Positions 25,282 to 34,488 of a stretch of DNA of 64,000 nucleotides are shown here, one piece after another. How positions within the stretch are numbered: the first letter of the stretch is position 1; each line of letters opens with the position of its first letter. The stretch is taken from positions 119,653-183,652 of the forward strand of contig JAPKYK010000002.1 of the NCBI GenBank assembly GCA_026394395.1. Direction: 5' to 3'. The position numbers and the translations under genes were made by a program. The notes under the pieces were generated by a model, which saw nothing but the letters and a program-made list of their open reading frames with translations, ran no database searches and was not told the origin of the DNA. The stretch comes from Methanomassiliicoccales archaeon (GTDB lineage Archaea; Thermoplasmatota; Thermoplasmata; Methanomassiliicoccales; UBA472).

Positions 25282-26276
25282 AATCGATATACCTAGGTTC
25301 AGTGGTGGAGAAGTCGGGCAAGTCCATGGTCACTCTTGGTCTCGCCAAGAACCACCCAGGCAAAGTAGGCTTCTTCAAGCCATTCAAGGAACGCCTGACC
25401 AGGCACGGCGACCGGGTCATCGACCAGGACGCCTACCTCATGCGGCAGGTGTTGAAGCTGGAACGCCCGGAGGAAGTGCTATGCCCGTTCACCTACGATA
25501 TCTTCCGCCCGACGCACATGGATGATATACTGGCCGCATACAACAAAGCCTCATGTGACTGCGACCTGCTGCTCATCGAGGGCACCAGGGAGGTCACCAC
25601 CGGCTACCTCAACGACACCTCAGGCATGGCAATCGCCCAGGCCACTGGCTCTGATCTGGTGCTCATCTCCACGTCCGACCCAGCCGCCCTAGACAAGATA
25701 TCCATGCTGTACAAGCTCATAACCAATTACAACGTCCACCTGAAAGGGGTCATACTCAACCAGACCGACGACCTGGCGGTGGCGAACTTCCTGGAGGGGA
25801 AGGGGATCAAGGTGCTCGGCTGCATTCCCCACATCCCGGAGATGACCTACTTCACCGTCAAAGAGGTGGTGGAGGCCATCTCCGCCGATGTGGTGGTGGG
25901 CGAGGACCATCTGGACCGTATCGTGGAGGGCGTGTTCATCGGGGCCATGACCATGGAGACGGCGCTGAAGTACATGCGCCGCCATCGCCGCAAGGCCATC
26001 ATCACCGGCGGAGACCGTTCCGATATACAGTTGGCGGCACTGTCCACCGACACCTCCTGCCTGATCCTGACCGGAGGGCTATACCCGGCCAACCAGGTGG
26101 TGTCGAAGGCGTACGAGAAAGGGGTTCCCATACTGGTGACCAGGTACGACACGCTGTCCGCCTCCGACATGGTGGAGCACCTCATCGCCCGGATCGAGCC
26201 GGAAGACACGGAGAAGGTGCGCCTGGTGGAGAAGGCCATATTGGACAACGTGGACCTGGAAGAGGTGTACCGTTAG
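25278..26276 (+). CDS. Phosphotransacetylase N-terminal-like P-loop/DRTGG protein
   Basis: 332 residues. The N-terminal half is a dethiobiotin-synthetase-like P-loop domain (start MKSIYLGSVVEKSGKSMVTL, with a K-S-G-K-S loop; VILNQTDD). The second half is a DRTGG domain (AIITGGDRSDIQLAAL to ILTGGLYP). The pair is the N-terminal part of long phosphotransacetylases, present here without the catalytic Pta domain. ATGA coupling to the ADP-forming synthetase suggests a sensor of nucleotide or acetyl-CoA state for that enzyme; the role is inferred. The stop is TAG. Confidence 0.85.
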   Translation: MKSIYLGSVVEKSGKSMVTLGLAKNHPGKVGFFKPFKERLTRHGDRVIDQDAYLMRQVLKLERPEEVLCPFTYDIFRPTHMDDILAAYNKASCDCDLLLIEGTREVTTGYLNDTSGMAIAQATGSDLVLISTSDPAALDKISMLYKLITNYNVHLKGVILNQTDDLAVANFLEGKGIKVLGCIPHIPEMTYFTVKEVVEAISADVVVGEDHLDRIVEGVFIGAMTMETALKYMRRHRRKAIITGGDRSDIQLAALSTDTSCLILTGGLYPANQVVSKAYEKGVPILVTRYDTLSASDMVEHLIARIEPEDTEKVRLVEKAILDNVDLEEVYR

Positions 26277-26319
26277 TCGGAGCGATAAGGTTTTTATCGC
26301 CGTCCTCCATGCGCCGTCC

Positions 26320-26601
26320 ATGGTCAAAGAAGTCAGGGCAGCGCACATACTGGTCGAGAAGGAGGCCAAGGCGAAGGAGCTGTTGGAGAAGATCAAGGTG
26401 GGCGCCAAGTTCGAGGACCTGGCCAAGCAGTTCTCCATGTGTCCCTCCGGACGCAAGGGCGGGGACCTGGGCTGGTTCAAGAAGGGCATGATGGTCAAGG
26501 AGTTCGAGGACGCTGCCTTCAACCACGCCAAGGGAGAGATCGTCGGACCGGTCAAGACCGAGTTCGGCTATCACCTCATCCAGGTGCTGGACCAGAAGTA
26601 A
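26320..26601 (+). CDS. Parvulin-type peptidyl-prolyl isomerase
   Basis: 93 residues, a single rotamase domain. It starts VRAAHILVEKEAKAKELLEK, then FEDLAKQFSMCPSG, GGDLGWFKKGMMVKEFEDAA and ends TEFGYHLIQVLDQK. It is a free cytoplasmic parvulin, close in length to E. coli PpiC, with no signal or membrane segment. It speeds cis-trans change at proline bonds. The gene stands alone and ends three bases before the convergent rad50 stop. Confidence 0.95.
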   Translation: MVKEVRAAHILVEKEAKAKELLEKIKVGAKFEDLAKQFSMCPSGRKGGDLGWFKKGMMVKEFEDAAFNHAKGEIVGPVKTEFGYHLIQVLDQK

Positions 26602-26604
26602 AAC

Positions 26605-29025
26605 TCAATCCTCCAGCACCACGGTGCTGGAGCCATCCTCTTTTTCCGTGACGCGCAGCACGGCGCTCACGTTGTCCTTGACGTCGTCGATATGGGTTAT
26701 CAGCAGTATCTGGCGGAACTGTTTCTGCAGCTGCCCCAGCGTCTCCAAGATGTTGCGCTTGCGGTTCTGGTCCTGGGAACCGAAAATCTCGTCCAGCACT
26801 AGGAAGTTCATCTGGCTTCCCGACCGTTCCATGATCATGCGCGAGATCGCCAATCGCAGGCACAGGTTGGCCAGATCCGTTTCTCCTCCGGAGAAACGTT
26901 CCAATTTATACTCCTCCCCTTGGTCGTAAAGGAACATATGATATTCCTCGTCCAAGCGCATCCCGCCGTACTTACCTTCCGTCAGCTGCGAGAGCAGGTC
27001 GGAAGAGACCTCGGACAGCGTGGGCACGATGCGGGATATGACGTTCTCCTTGAATCCCTTCATCACCTGGCCCAGGCGGTTGAGCATCTCCTGCTCGGAC
27101 ATGAGCGCCTTGTGCTTCTCCCGGACCTCCTTGAGTTCCGCCTCCCTTTTCCGGAGGGATTCCATTTCCGAACTCAGACGCTTCTGCTCGCCCTCCGCGC
27201 GAATGATGTCCTGCACCAGCCCCTCCTCTACAGTACGGGCTTCCTCGTGCTGTTTCCGGTGGTCCTGAAGTAATCTGGGGTCGAAGTTCAGCTCCTTCCG
27301 GTCCCGGGAGACCAGGCGTGTCTCCTCTTCCTCCTTGACCAAGGCGGCGGACGTCTCTTCCCTTTCCTTATAGGCCAGTGGCAGGCGCTCCATCTTGGCC
27401 TGGGCCTTGCTCAACGCCAAGTGTGATGGCTCCAGCTCGACCACTTGACCACGCGTCCTCTCGTGCGCCGCTTGGTCGTACTCCACCGGTCCCGATGCTT
27501 TCAGTTCCTTTTCCAGCGCAGTTACCTTTTCCGATCCGGACTGTAGGGAGTTCAACGCTTTCCGGAGTCGCTCTTCCAGGGAGGCCTTCAGCTTGGACTG
27601 GGCGAGCAGCTCCCGGCGCCGGTCCTCCAGCACCTTCTTGCGCCTCTCGTTTCGTTCCCTTTGGTCCAGAAGCTCCCGTCCCACCTCCTCCTGCTGGGAA
27701 ACGCCATCGGTCAAGGTCCTCTGCTCTTTCTCATACCTCTGGAGCAGTTCTGTGTACGCCTCTCCTAAGCGCCTGAGGCAGGTAGGGCAGTTGCTGTCCT
27801 CTCCCAGGGTCCTTATCTCCTCGGCCTTCTTCTTCGATTCCTCCAGAGACTGCCATAGCCGTTCCTTCTCCGCCACTGCCAGTCCCAGCTGGGAGGCAAT
27901 GGAGGAGGCCAGGTCCCGGGTGCTTTCCAGGCTGGCCTCCACGGTGGCCAGGCTGCGCTCGACGTCCGGCATCTTGGCCAGTTCCTGCGCTGCCTGCTCC
28001 CTTTCCTTATCCAAGGCCTCCAGGTCCCGGCGCCGTACGTCCAGTTCCTCCTCCGTGCGCTTCTTCTTAAGATATTTCTCCCGCAGTGCGCCCAGCCTCT
28101 CCGCCTCCGCCCGGGCCCGCTGGAACTCCTCTTCCTCCCTTTCCAACTGAGGCAAGGAGGAATGCAGGCTTTCCAGCTCCCTCACTTCCTTATCCAATCG
28201 GGCCAGGGACTCCTGGCGACCCTGCAGGGAGACCTTGAGGCCGGTCAGCCGGCGTTCCAAGACCACGTCCTGGCGATACCTTTCCTCCTCCGTTTCCCAG
28301 GCGACCTTTGAGCTCCGCGTGACCTCGGCCGCCTGCGTCCGTTCAGCCGTCAGGCGTGACGCACCTTCTACGATCTTCCGGAGGGTTTCGATGCTCTGCC
28401 GTTCCTCTTCCTTCAATAGTGCTTCTTTGTCCCGCCCATCCTTGTCCTTCAACAGCCCCGACAGGTGGACGGCCTCGTTCTTGGCCGTCCTGGCATCACG
28501 GTCCACGTTCACGATGACCTTGTCCAGGTAGTCTACGCCCAGCATGCGTAGAACCAGGGTCTTGCGCTCCGCCGCCCCTATGTTCGCCAAGGCGTTCAGG
28601 TCCTTCTGCTTGGCGAAAACGGAGACGAAGAAGGCCTTGTGGTCCATTCCCAGGCGCGAAGTGACCAATTTCGTCACGTCGGTGTCACCGGTGGCGACGA
28701 CATGACCGTTGACCTCGAGGGAGGCTTCTGCCTTCAGGCTCTTCCCGGTCATGCTGCGGACAAGTCTATAACCGTCCTCCCCCAGCTCGAACTCCAGGAC
28801 CACGGAGCAATCATCTCCCGGGGGTGCCCCGGCGCTCTTGACCCCTTCTTTCCCGTCCCGAACCACCGACGATTCGTTCCCGAACAAGGCCCAGGTGACC
28901 GCCTCCAGCAGCGTGGTCTTCCCGGTCCCGTTTTGGCCCACGATGGCCACCACCCCGTCCGGGAACTCCACCTTGGCGTCACGGAACTTGCGGTAGTTGA
29001 GCAGCTCCATGTAACGCAGCCTCAT
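26605..29025 (-). CDS. rad50: DNA double-strand break repair ATPase Rad50
   Basis: About 806 residues from the ATG at 29025, which overlaps the mre11 stop as ATGA; a longer frame to 29157 lies inside mre11. Walker A is IVGQNGTGKTTLLEA. Long coiled coils flank the zinc hook CPTC (near residue 415). The end has the ABC signature ERFSGGETDLANLCLRLAIS and Walker B FLVLDEIFGSQD. With Mre11 it tethers and processes DNA ends. Confidence 0.97.
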   Translation of the reverse strand: MRLRYMELLNYRKFRDAKVEFPDGVVAIVGQNGTGKTTLLEAVTWALFGNESSVVRDGKEGVKSAGAPPGDDCSVVLEFELGEDGYRLVRSMTGKSLKAEASLEVNGHVVATGDTDVTKLVTSRLGMDHKAFFVSVFAKQKDLNALANIGAAERKTLVLRMLGVDYLDKVIVNVDRDARTAKNEAVHLSGLLKDKDGRDKEALLKEEERQSIETLRKIVEGASRLTAERTQAAEVTRSSKVAWETEEERYRQDVVLERRLTGLKVSLQGRQESLARLDKEVRELESLHSSLPQLEREEEEFQRARAEAERLGALREKYLKKKRTEEELDVRRRDLEALDKEREQAAQELAKMPDVERSLATVEASLESTRDLASSIASQLGLAVAEKERLWQSLEESKKKAEEIRTLGEDSNCPTCLRRLGEAYTELLQRYEKEQRTLTDGVSQQEEVGRELLDQRERNERRKKVLEDRRRELLAQSKLKASLEERLRKALNSLQSGSEKVTALEKELKASGPVEYDQAAHERTRGQVVELEPSHLALSKAQAKMERLPLAYKEREETSAALVKEEEETRLVSRDRKELNFDPRLLQDHRKQHEEARTVEEGLVQDIIRAEGEQKRLSSEMESLRKREAELKEVREKHKALMSEQEMLNRLGQVMKGFKENVISRIVPTLSEVSSDLLSQLTEGKYGGMRLDEEYHMFLYDQGEEYKLERFSGGETDLANLCLRLAISRMIMERSGSQMNFLVLDEIFGSQDQNRKRNILETLGQLQKQFRQILLITHIDDVKDNVSAVLRVTEKEDGSSTVVLED

Positions 29026-30134
29026 TCGCCCTTCCCCCGGCGTATGTAGTCCAGACCTCTCGTTCTCAGCTGCTCTTTGTCCATTCTCTCGACCGATACC
29101 TGCATCAGGTAGGACTCGAACTCTTTGTCCATGGAGTCCAGGGAGGTCGAGCGCCACTGCACTGAATTGCTCTCCTGAACTATCTCGGTCTTTATCTCTA
29201 AGTGAATGGCCTTCTCGCCGATCTTCCGCAATGCGTTCAGATCTAGGCTACGGTAGGTCGAGGAGGGAATGTCCTGCACCACCAAGCGTACCAGGGCGCC
29301 CTCCTGCTCCACCGACTCCAAGGCCGCGGTCAGCTCCTTCTGCAGCTCTGTCGCGTCCTTGCCCTTGGCGCTCACCGGTGCCAGAGAGTACATGGGGCGG
29401 GTCTTCAGGTCCACGAACTCTTTCCTTTTCCGCTCCAAGTCCACCATTATATACCCCTTCTTCTGTCCGGCCTCGGCGAAGGACATCCTTTCCAGCGATC
29501 CGCTATACCAGGCGTTCTTGGTAATCTCCTCCTGGTCATGGAAGTGCCCTAGCGCGATGTAATCGGCGTCCAGGTTGAGCAGGGACGAGGGCAGATTCAG
29601 CTCGTTAGCCTCCCCCATGCTGTAGCGGGACAGCCCCTGGATGCCGGCGTGCAGCATGCCCACCTCGAAGCGGTGCTTGCCCCTATTCCAGTCCTGGAGG
29701 GCGGCCATCATCGATTCCTTGTCCTGGTGGGGGAAAGCGGTCACCTGCAGGTCCCCGAACTCCAGGCGGTGCATGCCTTGGGTGTACACCGGATGCACGC
29801 CCTCGATGTGCTCGAAAAGGCGGAAAACGCTCCCCGTCTCCCTCAGTCTGGGCGTGGAATGGTTACCGGCGATGAGCACCACCGGGATCTTCTCCTTCGA
29901 AAGCCGCAAGAGCTGTTCCAGCACCACGGACAGGGCCCGGTTGGACGGTCTCACTGAATCGAAGAGGTCGCCGGCGTGCAGCACGATGTCCGGACGCTTC
30001 TCGATGATCGAATCGACCATGCGCACGAACGCCTGGTACACGTCCACCTCCCGCTGGTTGATGCCCGTCTCCGGGTCGGAGCGACGGTAGGCGTAGAAGC
30101 CCACGTGGGTGTCGGCGATGTGCGCTATCCTCAT
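29022..30134 (-). CDS. mre11: DNA double-strand break repair nuclease Mre11
   Basis: 370 residues. The phosphoesterase motifs are all present: HIADTHVG, VLHAGDLFDS, IAGNHSTPR, the MLHAGIQG region and LGHFHDQEE. It binds two manganese ions and trims DNA ends with Rad50, to which it is coupled. A TATA-like CTTTTATTTAAG at about 30158-30168 lies 29 bases before the ATG, so mre11-rad50 probably has its own promoter apart from herA and the antiporter. Confidence 0.97.
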   Translation of the reverse strand: MRIAHIADTHVGFYAYRRSDPETGINQREVDVYQAFVRMVDSIIEKRPDIVLHAGDLFDSVRPSNRALSVVLEQLLRLSKEKIPVVLIAGNHSTPRLRETGSVFRLFEHIEGVHPVYTQGMHRLEFGDLQVTAFPHQDKESMMAALQDWNRGKHRFEVGMLHAGIQGLSRYSMGEANELNLPSSLLNLDADYIALGHFHDQEEITKNAWYSGSLERMSFAEAGQKKGYIMVDLERKRKEFVDLKTRPMYSLAPVSAKGKDATELQKELTAALESVEQEGALVRLVVQDIPSSTYRSLDLNALRKIGEKAIHLEIKTEIVQESNSVQWRSTSLDSMDKEFESYLMQVSVERMDKEQLRTRGLDYIRRGKGE

Positions 30135-30194
30135 GCGGAGAGGGTTAGGGTCCGACGCTTAAATAAAAGTTCGATTGGGCGCGTTGAAAATGAC

Positions 30195-31949
30195 CTACTC
30201 CTCGTGCAGCTTGTCCGATAATATATGGCACATGCGGTCGTAGGCGCTCTTGTTGGCGTCCCACAGCAGGTAGGCGATGACCAGGCCGACCACCACTCCG
30301 AATATCAACAGTAAGGGGAAGCCCTCCACCTGGGGGGCGATGGGGATGAACAGGAAGAAGAGGATGACCCCTATTCCGGAGACAATGAGTTCGACGAAGA
30401 CCTTGAACAGGCGGCCCTCGGCTCCTTTTTCGAAGTGCCCACCCTCCATGACGCCGCGGATCAGCATCAGTCCGATCAGGCGCACCCGGCTCAATATGTT
30501 AAGCAGCGGGGGCAGCATGAGGGCGATGAGAATGGTTATGGCGACCATGTAGGTGATGGCGCCGCTGCCCTCCGGGTCCACGCCCAACAGCCCTACGAAA
30601 TCGTAGAACATCACCACGAAGACCTGTAGCAGGAAGATAATGGCCAGGTCGACGATTATCCAAAATATCTGGCGCTGCACCTCTTGGCGTCGGTCGAGGT
30701 GCGCGTTCATCCATACGGACATGTCGATCCGCAGCCGGTCCACCCGGTGCATGGTCTCCTTGACCGAGCCCGGCAGCACCTTACTGGCAGTGCTGATGAT
30801 CTTCGGGGCCCGGCGGAAGGATATGGGAAGATACAGCATGGTGATGAGCGCCGCCCCTATGACCGATGAATAGAACACCTGGTCCACCGCGCCCAGGTCG
30901 AAGGCCGTTTTAGCGATGACGAAGGAGAACTCCCCCATGGCCACCATTCCCAGGCCGGTCATCATGGAGGTGCGGGTGTCCTTGTTGCTGAGGTAGGTGC
31001 CGATGGTCACGCTGAAGACCTTGCCCACGATGAACACCACGGTGATGATCACGACGACGAACAGGTTGTCCATGATCATCCAGGGGTCGATGAGCACCCC
31101 GATGGAGACGAAGAAGAGGGCCATGAACATCTCCTTGATGGGGGCGATTCTATCAGACAGCCGCTCCTGGGCCTTCGACTGGGAGATGATTATACCCATG
31201 AGGAATGCCCCGATGGCCACGGAGAGGCTGAACAACTTGGCCAGGATGGCCATGCCAAAGCACAGGCCCAGAGCCACCACCATCAAGGTCTCGGCCGAAT
31301 ACTTGGTGTACAGTAGGTCCATGGCCTTGGGGACGATGGCTAGGCCCAACAGGAGCATGATGCCCATGAATATGCCGATGTAAAGCACCTGGAGCAGTAT
31401 GCTTCCGAGCGTGATGTTGTCCCCGGAGGCCAGCGGTGACGCCAGCGTCAGTATGATCACCGCGGCGATGTCCTCGATGATGAGTATGCCTACGATGGCC
31501 TCGGCGAACTCCTTCTTGAGCATGTCTGCGTCGGACATCACCTTGATGATGACGGCGGTGGAGCTGATGCTCATGACCGCGCCCAGGAACACCGACTGCA
31601 CCGGGGACCAGCCCAGCATCCTTCCGAGACCAAAGCCGAGCGAGATCATCAGGGCGATCTCCACGCCGCCGGCCAGGGCGGCGAACAGCCCCACCTTCTT
31701 CAGGCGCTTGAGGTTGAACTCCAGGCCCAGGGTGAACATGAGCAGGACGATGCCGGCGTTGGCCAGGTCGTTGATGATCTCCATGTCGCTGATAAAGGAA
31801 GGCTCAAAGAGGTTAGGGCCCAATATCATGCCCGCAGCCAGGTAACCGATCACCACCGGCAGGCGGAGACGAGAGAACAGCACGGCGATGGCCCCGGCGG
31901 TCACCAGGATTATGGCCATCTCCAGGATAAAGGTCGTTTCCGTGTCCAT
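30195..31949 (-). CDS. CPA2-family cation:proton antiporter
   Basis: 584 residues. The first 380 form a Na+/H+ exchanger domain with about 12 membrane helices, beginning with a hydrophobic helix and RLPVVIGYLAAGMILGPNLF, then MSISSTAVIIKVMSDADML, typical of KefB/NapA-like proteins. The C-terminal part has no TrkA-N or TrkA-C domain; it holds four or five further membrane helices and ends in a short acidic tail. It begins nine bases after herA on the same strand, so the two are probably co-transcribed, though no functional link is known. Confidence 0.92.
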   Translation of the reverse strand: MDTETTFILEMAIILVTAGAIAVLFSRLRLPVVIGYLAAGMILGPNLFEPSFISDMEIINDLANAGIVLLMFTLGLEFNLKRLKKVGLFAALAGGVEIALMISLGFGLGRMLGWSPVQSVFLGAVMSISSTAVIIKVMSDADMLKKEFAEAIVGILIIEDIAAVIILTLASPLASGDNITLGSILLQVLYIGIFMGIMLLLGLAIVPKAMDLLYTKYSAETLMVVALGLCFGMAILAKLFSLSVAIGAFLMGIIISQSKAQERLSDRIAPIKEMFMALFFVSIGVLIDPWMIMDNLFVVVIITVVFIVGKVFSVTIGTYLSNKDTRTSMMTGLGMVAMGEFSFVIAKTAFDLGAVDQVFYSSVIGAALITMLYLPISFRRAPKIISTASKVLPGSVKETMHRVDRLRIDMSVWMNAHLDRRQEVQRQIFWIIVDLAIIFLLQVFVVMFYDFVGLLGVDPEGSGAITYMVAITILIALMLPPLLNILSRVRLIGLMLIRGVMEGGHFEKGAEGRLFKVFVELIVSGIGVILFFLFIPIAPQVEGFPLLLIFGVVVGLVIAYLLWDANKSAYDRMCHILSDKLHEE

Positions 31950-31958
31950 TAATCAACC

Positions 31959-33494
31959 TCAAAAGAATTTCTGGTCGACATCCTTCTTTACCTTATTCGA
32001 CCTTTCGGCCTTGCCGTTCATCTCCTCGACGTACTCCTCGTACAAGTGCACCCGGCAGGGGATGGCGAAGGGCGTGAAGGGGGAGGCTATTAGCGCTTCC
32101 CCGGGCATCAGCATCTGTATCTCGTTGTCCAGCATGGAAATGTCCTGCTTGGCCGAGTTCCTCAGAATGTCCCGGTCGCGCTTGTCCGCCAGCCCCAATA
32201 TGAACAAGGTGTTGAACTGGCTGATGATCTCCTCGTTGATCAGCTTGGGCTGCTGGGAGACGGCGCACAGTCCCACCTTGAACTTGCGCCCCTCGCGGGC
32301 GATCTGGGCGAACACCGTGCCCTTGGATTCGGAAAGCACCCGCTGCGCCTCCTCCAGGGCGATGAGGACCGGGGGCGATTTTTCGAAGTGCTCCTTGTCC
32401 GAGTACATGGACTTGTTGTTCTCGAAGACCGCGCGCGCCAGCACGGTGGACACCAGCAGCTCCTCGGCCTCGAACATGTTGGAGGTGTCCACCAGAACGG
32501 TCTTCCCGGCCTGCAGGGCGGAGATGACCGCCTTGGTCATGCTCAGGTTCCGGTCGGTGGTCACCAGATCGAACTGGAATATGGAGTCTAGGCGGCGCTT
32601 GATCACGTTCACGCTGCCCTCGTGGAACTTCCCCCCCAGGTCCTTGACGATCGTCGCCACATCCTTGTCCCGCAGCTCCTCCAACCACCTCTCCCCGTAG
32701 CGCCACTGGGAGGCTTGCAGGCATTCCAACTGAGCCCCGGAGAACTCGTATAGGTTGGCCAGATCAGGTATGTCTATCTCTGCGCTGGAGATGTGTATGG
32801 AGCTGTGCGGCCCGTCCAGGCGCCGGGACGAATAAACGTCAAGGGATTCCGCGGCCAGCTTGGAATGCGACAACCCCTTCTTGCCCCGTTCCCCGCCGTC
32901 GAAATATTCCCCGTGGGGGTCCAGTATCAGGAACCCGCAGCGTCGGGAGGCCATGCAGGAGAGCGCTAGCGACTTCATCAGATTGCTCTTCCCCATTCCA
33001 GTGGTGGCGAAGATGCCCACGTGGTGGGGAAAGGCATGAGATTCGATCCCCACCCGGAAGTCCATCACCCTATCGCCTGAACGGAGCTTGCCGACCTCCA
33101 CATCGCCCATCATCGGTTTGAGGAAATCGTAGTCCCGCTGGTCGGTGCGGCGGACGCTGGAGAAGTGCCGTGGTATGGACTTGGCCTTCTTGTAGGAACC
33201 GTCCTTCAGACAGCCCAGGGGCGTGCAAACGCCTACCTTGTACAGATTGTCCTTCACCCCGTCGTAGTCGAAGCCCTGACCGCTTTCCTGCCGGAGCGCC
33301 ACTCCGGCCTCCATCTCCATCCAATCGTCCTCCTCGGCATCGGCGCCGAAGAGCACGTCCATGGTGCGGACCAGGAACTTCACGTCCGCTTCCTCGACCA
33401 CCAGCATCTCCCCCACCTGGATGTCCTCCGCCTCAGCGGTGCGGAATCTCAATTCCATGACCCGGTTGCCGAAGACCCTGCCTATCTCTGTCAT
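31959..33494 (-). CDS. herA: HerA helicase/translocase
   Basis: About 511 residues from the ATG at 33494 (MTEIGRVFGNRVMELRF), the first codon that gives a HAS-barrel. The longer frame to 34007 lies in the opposite-strand FtsZ-like gene. Walker A is ATTGMGKSNLMKSL, Walker B is PVLIALEEAQRVL, with CAVSQQPKLINEEI and the arginine-finger region near the end. HerA is a hexameric pump that works with NurA, Mre11 and Rad50 in end resection. No nurA is seen in this window. It is divergent from the FtsZ-like gene, with 85 bases between starts. Confidence 0.95.
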   Translation of the reverse strand: MTEIGRVFGNRVMELRFRTAEAEDIQVGEMLVVEEADVKFLVRTMDVLFGADAEEDDWMEMEAGVALRQESGQGFDYDGVKDNLYKVGVCTPLGCLKDGSYKKAKSIPRHFSSVRRTDQRDYDFLKPMMGDVEVGKLRSGDRVMDFRVGIESHAFPHHVGIFATTGMGKSNLMKSLALSCMASRRCGFLILDPHGEYFDGGERGKKGLSHSKLAAESLDVYSSRRLDGPHSSIHISSAEIDIPDLANLYEFSGAQLECLQASQWRYGERWLEELRDKDVATIVKDLGGKFHEGSVNVIKRRLDSIFQFDLVTTDRNLSMTKAVISALQAGKTVLVDTSNMFEAEELLVSTVLARAVFENNKSMYSDKEHFEKSPPVLIALEEAQRVLSESKGTVFAQIAREGRKFKVGLCAVSQQPKLINEEIISQFNTLFILGLADKRDRDILRNSAKQDISMLDNEIQMLMPGEALIASPFTPFAIPCRVHLYEEYVEEMNGKAERSNKVKKDVDQKFF

Positions 33495-33579
33495 AACGAG
33501 CGGCCATGGTCGCCATAGGTATAGAAATTTCTGCCGGGTCGGTGAAAATGCCATATCTGAGAAAGTCATTAGAGCAATC

Positions 33580-34488
33580 GTGCGACCAGAGGTCGTGGAG
33601 CTGACCAGCCGATCCACCCTTCCCCGTCCAGAGGTATTGGTCGTCGGCGTGGGAGGGGCCGGAAGGCACATGGCCTCGCAGATGCCCGGCACCAAGCTGG
33701 CGGTATGCCAGGAGGGGGACGTCAGCGTCCCAGGCATAAAACAGGTCATCCTGCGCCGGAGCGAGATCGCCGTGGCCCGCACCAGCTCGTCCATCGCTCT
33801 GCACACCTCCGACCTTCCCTGGAAGACCCGGCTGGCCGAGGCCATCGGTCGACCGGACCTGATGTTCATCTTCAGCGGCCTGGGCGGGGAGACCGGTAGC
33901 TCCATAACGCCCCTGATAGCGGAGATGGCGCACTTTGGGACCACGACGTTCGTCAGCGTCTGCCTGCCCTTCTCCGTGGAAGGATCGGGAAGGCGCTCCC
34001 TGGCCAAGGACGGACTGTCGCGATTGCGGCAGGCCTCTCACATGGTGGCAGTCTACGCCAACGACCCCCTGATCAAACTGGCCCCCAACCTGCCGCTCGG
34101 CAAGGCCTTCGGGGTCATGGACCAGATCATGCTCTCCCTGCCGGTGGAGATGTGCCAGTGCCTTACGGCCGAGGCCATCTCCCAGCTGAAGCAGGGATTG
34201 GGTGGCAGGGAGCTGAGGGCCGGCATCGGTTACGGCATGGGCTTTGAAAAGGAACGCCTAGCCGTGGAGGACGCCGTGTCGTCGCCCTGGTTCCCCTCGG
34301 GGGACTTCGCCCCGGAAAGCGCCTTCCTCCTGGTCACCCAGAGTGAGGAGGACGCGGACAGCGTGAAGAGCTGCCTGGAGTTCGCCAGAGAGGTCCTGCC
34401 GGTGAAGCGTTTGCTGTATACGGCCCGTGTCGATCCCTCGCTGGGAAGAAAGCTCAAGGCCTCCCTGCTCCTGGCCTACAAGTTCTGA
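33580..34488 (+). CDS. Divergent tubulin/FtsZ-superfamily protein
   Basis: About 302 residues with a GTG start; the true start is uncertain and no ATG is available. It has an FtsZ-like nucleotide fold: VLVVGVGGAGRHMAS (T1 loop), FIFSGLGGETGSSITPLI in place of the GGGTGTG tubulin signature, VSVCLPFSVEGSGRRSLA, and SHMVAVYANDPLIKL. The T7 loop, NLDFADV in active FtsZ, reads AFGVMDQIM here, so GTP hydrolysis may be weak or absent. It is not the canonical cell-division FtsZ. It is about 40 residues shorter at the C-terminus and lacks the FtsZ tail peptide. Its end overlaps the convergent dphB by 13 bases. Confidence 0.82.
   Translation: MRPEVVELTSRSTLPRPEVLVVGVGGAGRHMASQMPGTKLAVCQEGDVSVPGIKQVILRRSEIAVARTSSSIALHTSDLPWKTRLAEAIGRPDLMFIFSGLGGETGSSITPLIAEMAHFGTTTFVSVCLPFSVEGSGRRSLAKDGLSRLRQASHMVAVYANDPLIKLAPNLPLGKAFGVMDQIMLSLPVEMCQCLTAEAISQLKQGLGGRELRAGIGYGMGFEKERLAVEDAVSSPWFPSGDFAPESAFLLVTQSEEDADSVKSCLEFAREVLPVKRLLYTARVDPSLGRKLKASLLLAYKF

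Noticed and set aside
29026..29157. Longer rad50 N-terminus starting at 29157
   Set aside because: The added residues lie inside mre11 in another frame and do not resemble Rad50; the ATGA overlap at 29025 gives the normal N-terminus.
33495..34007. Longer HerA N-terminus reaching 34007
   Set aside because: The extra 171 codons are antisense to the FtsZ-like gene; HerA normally begins at the HAS-barrel, which starts at 33494.
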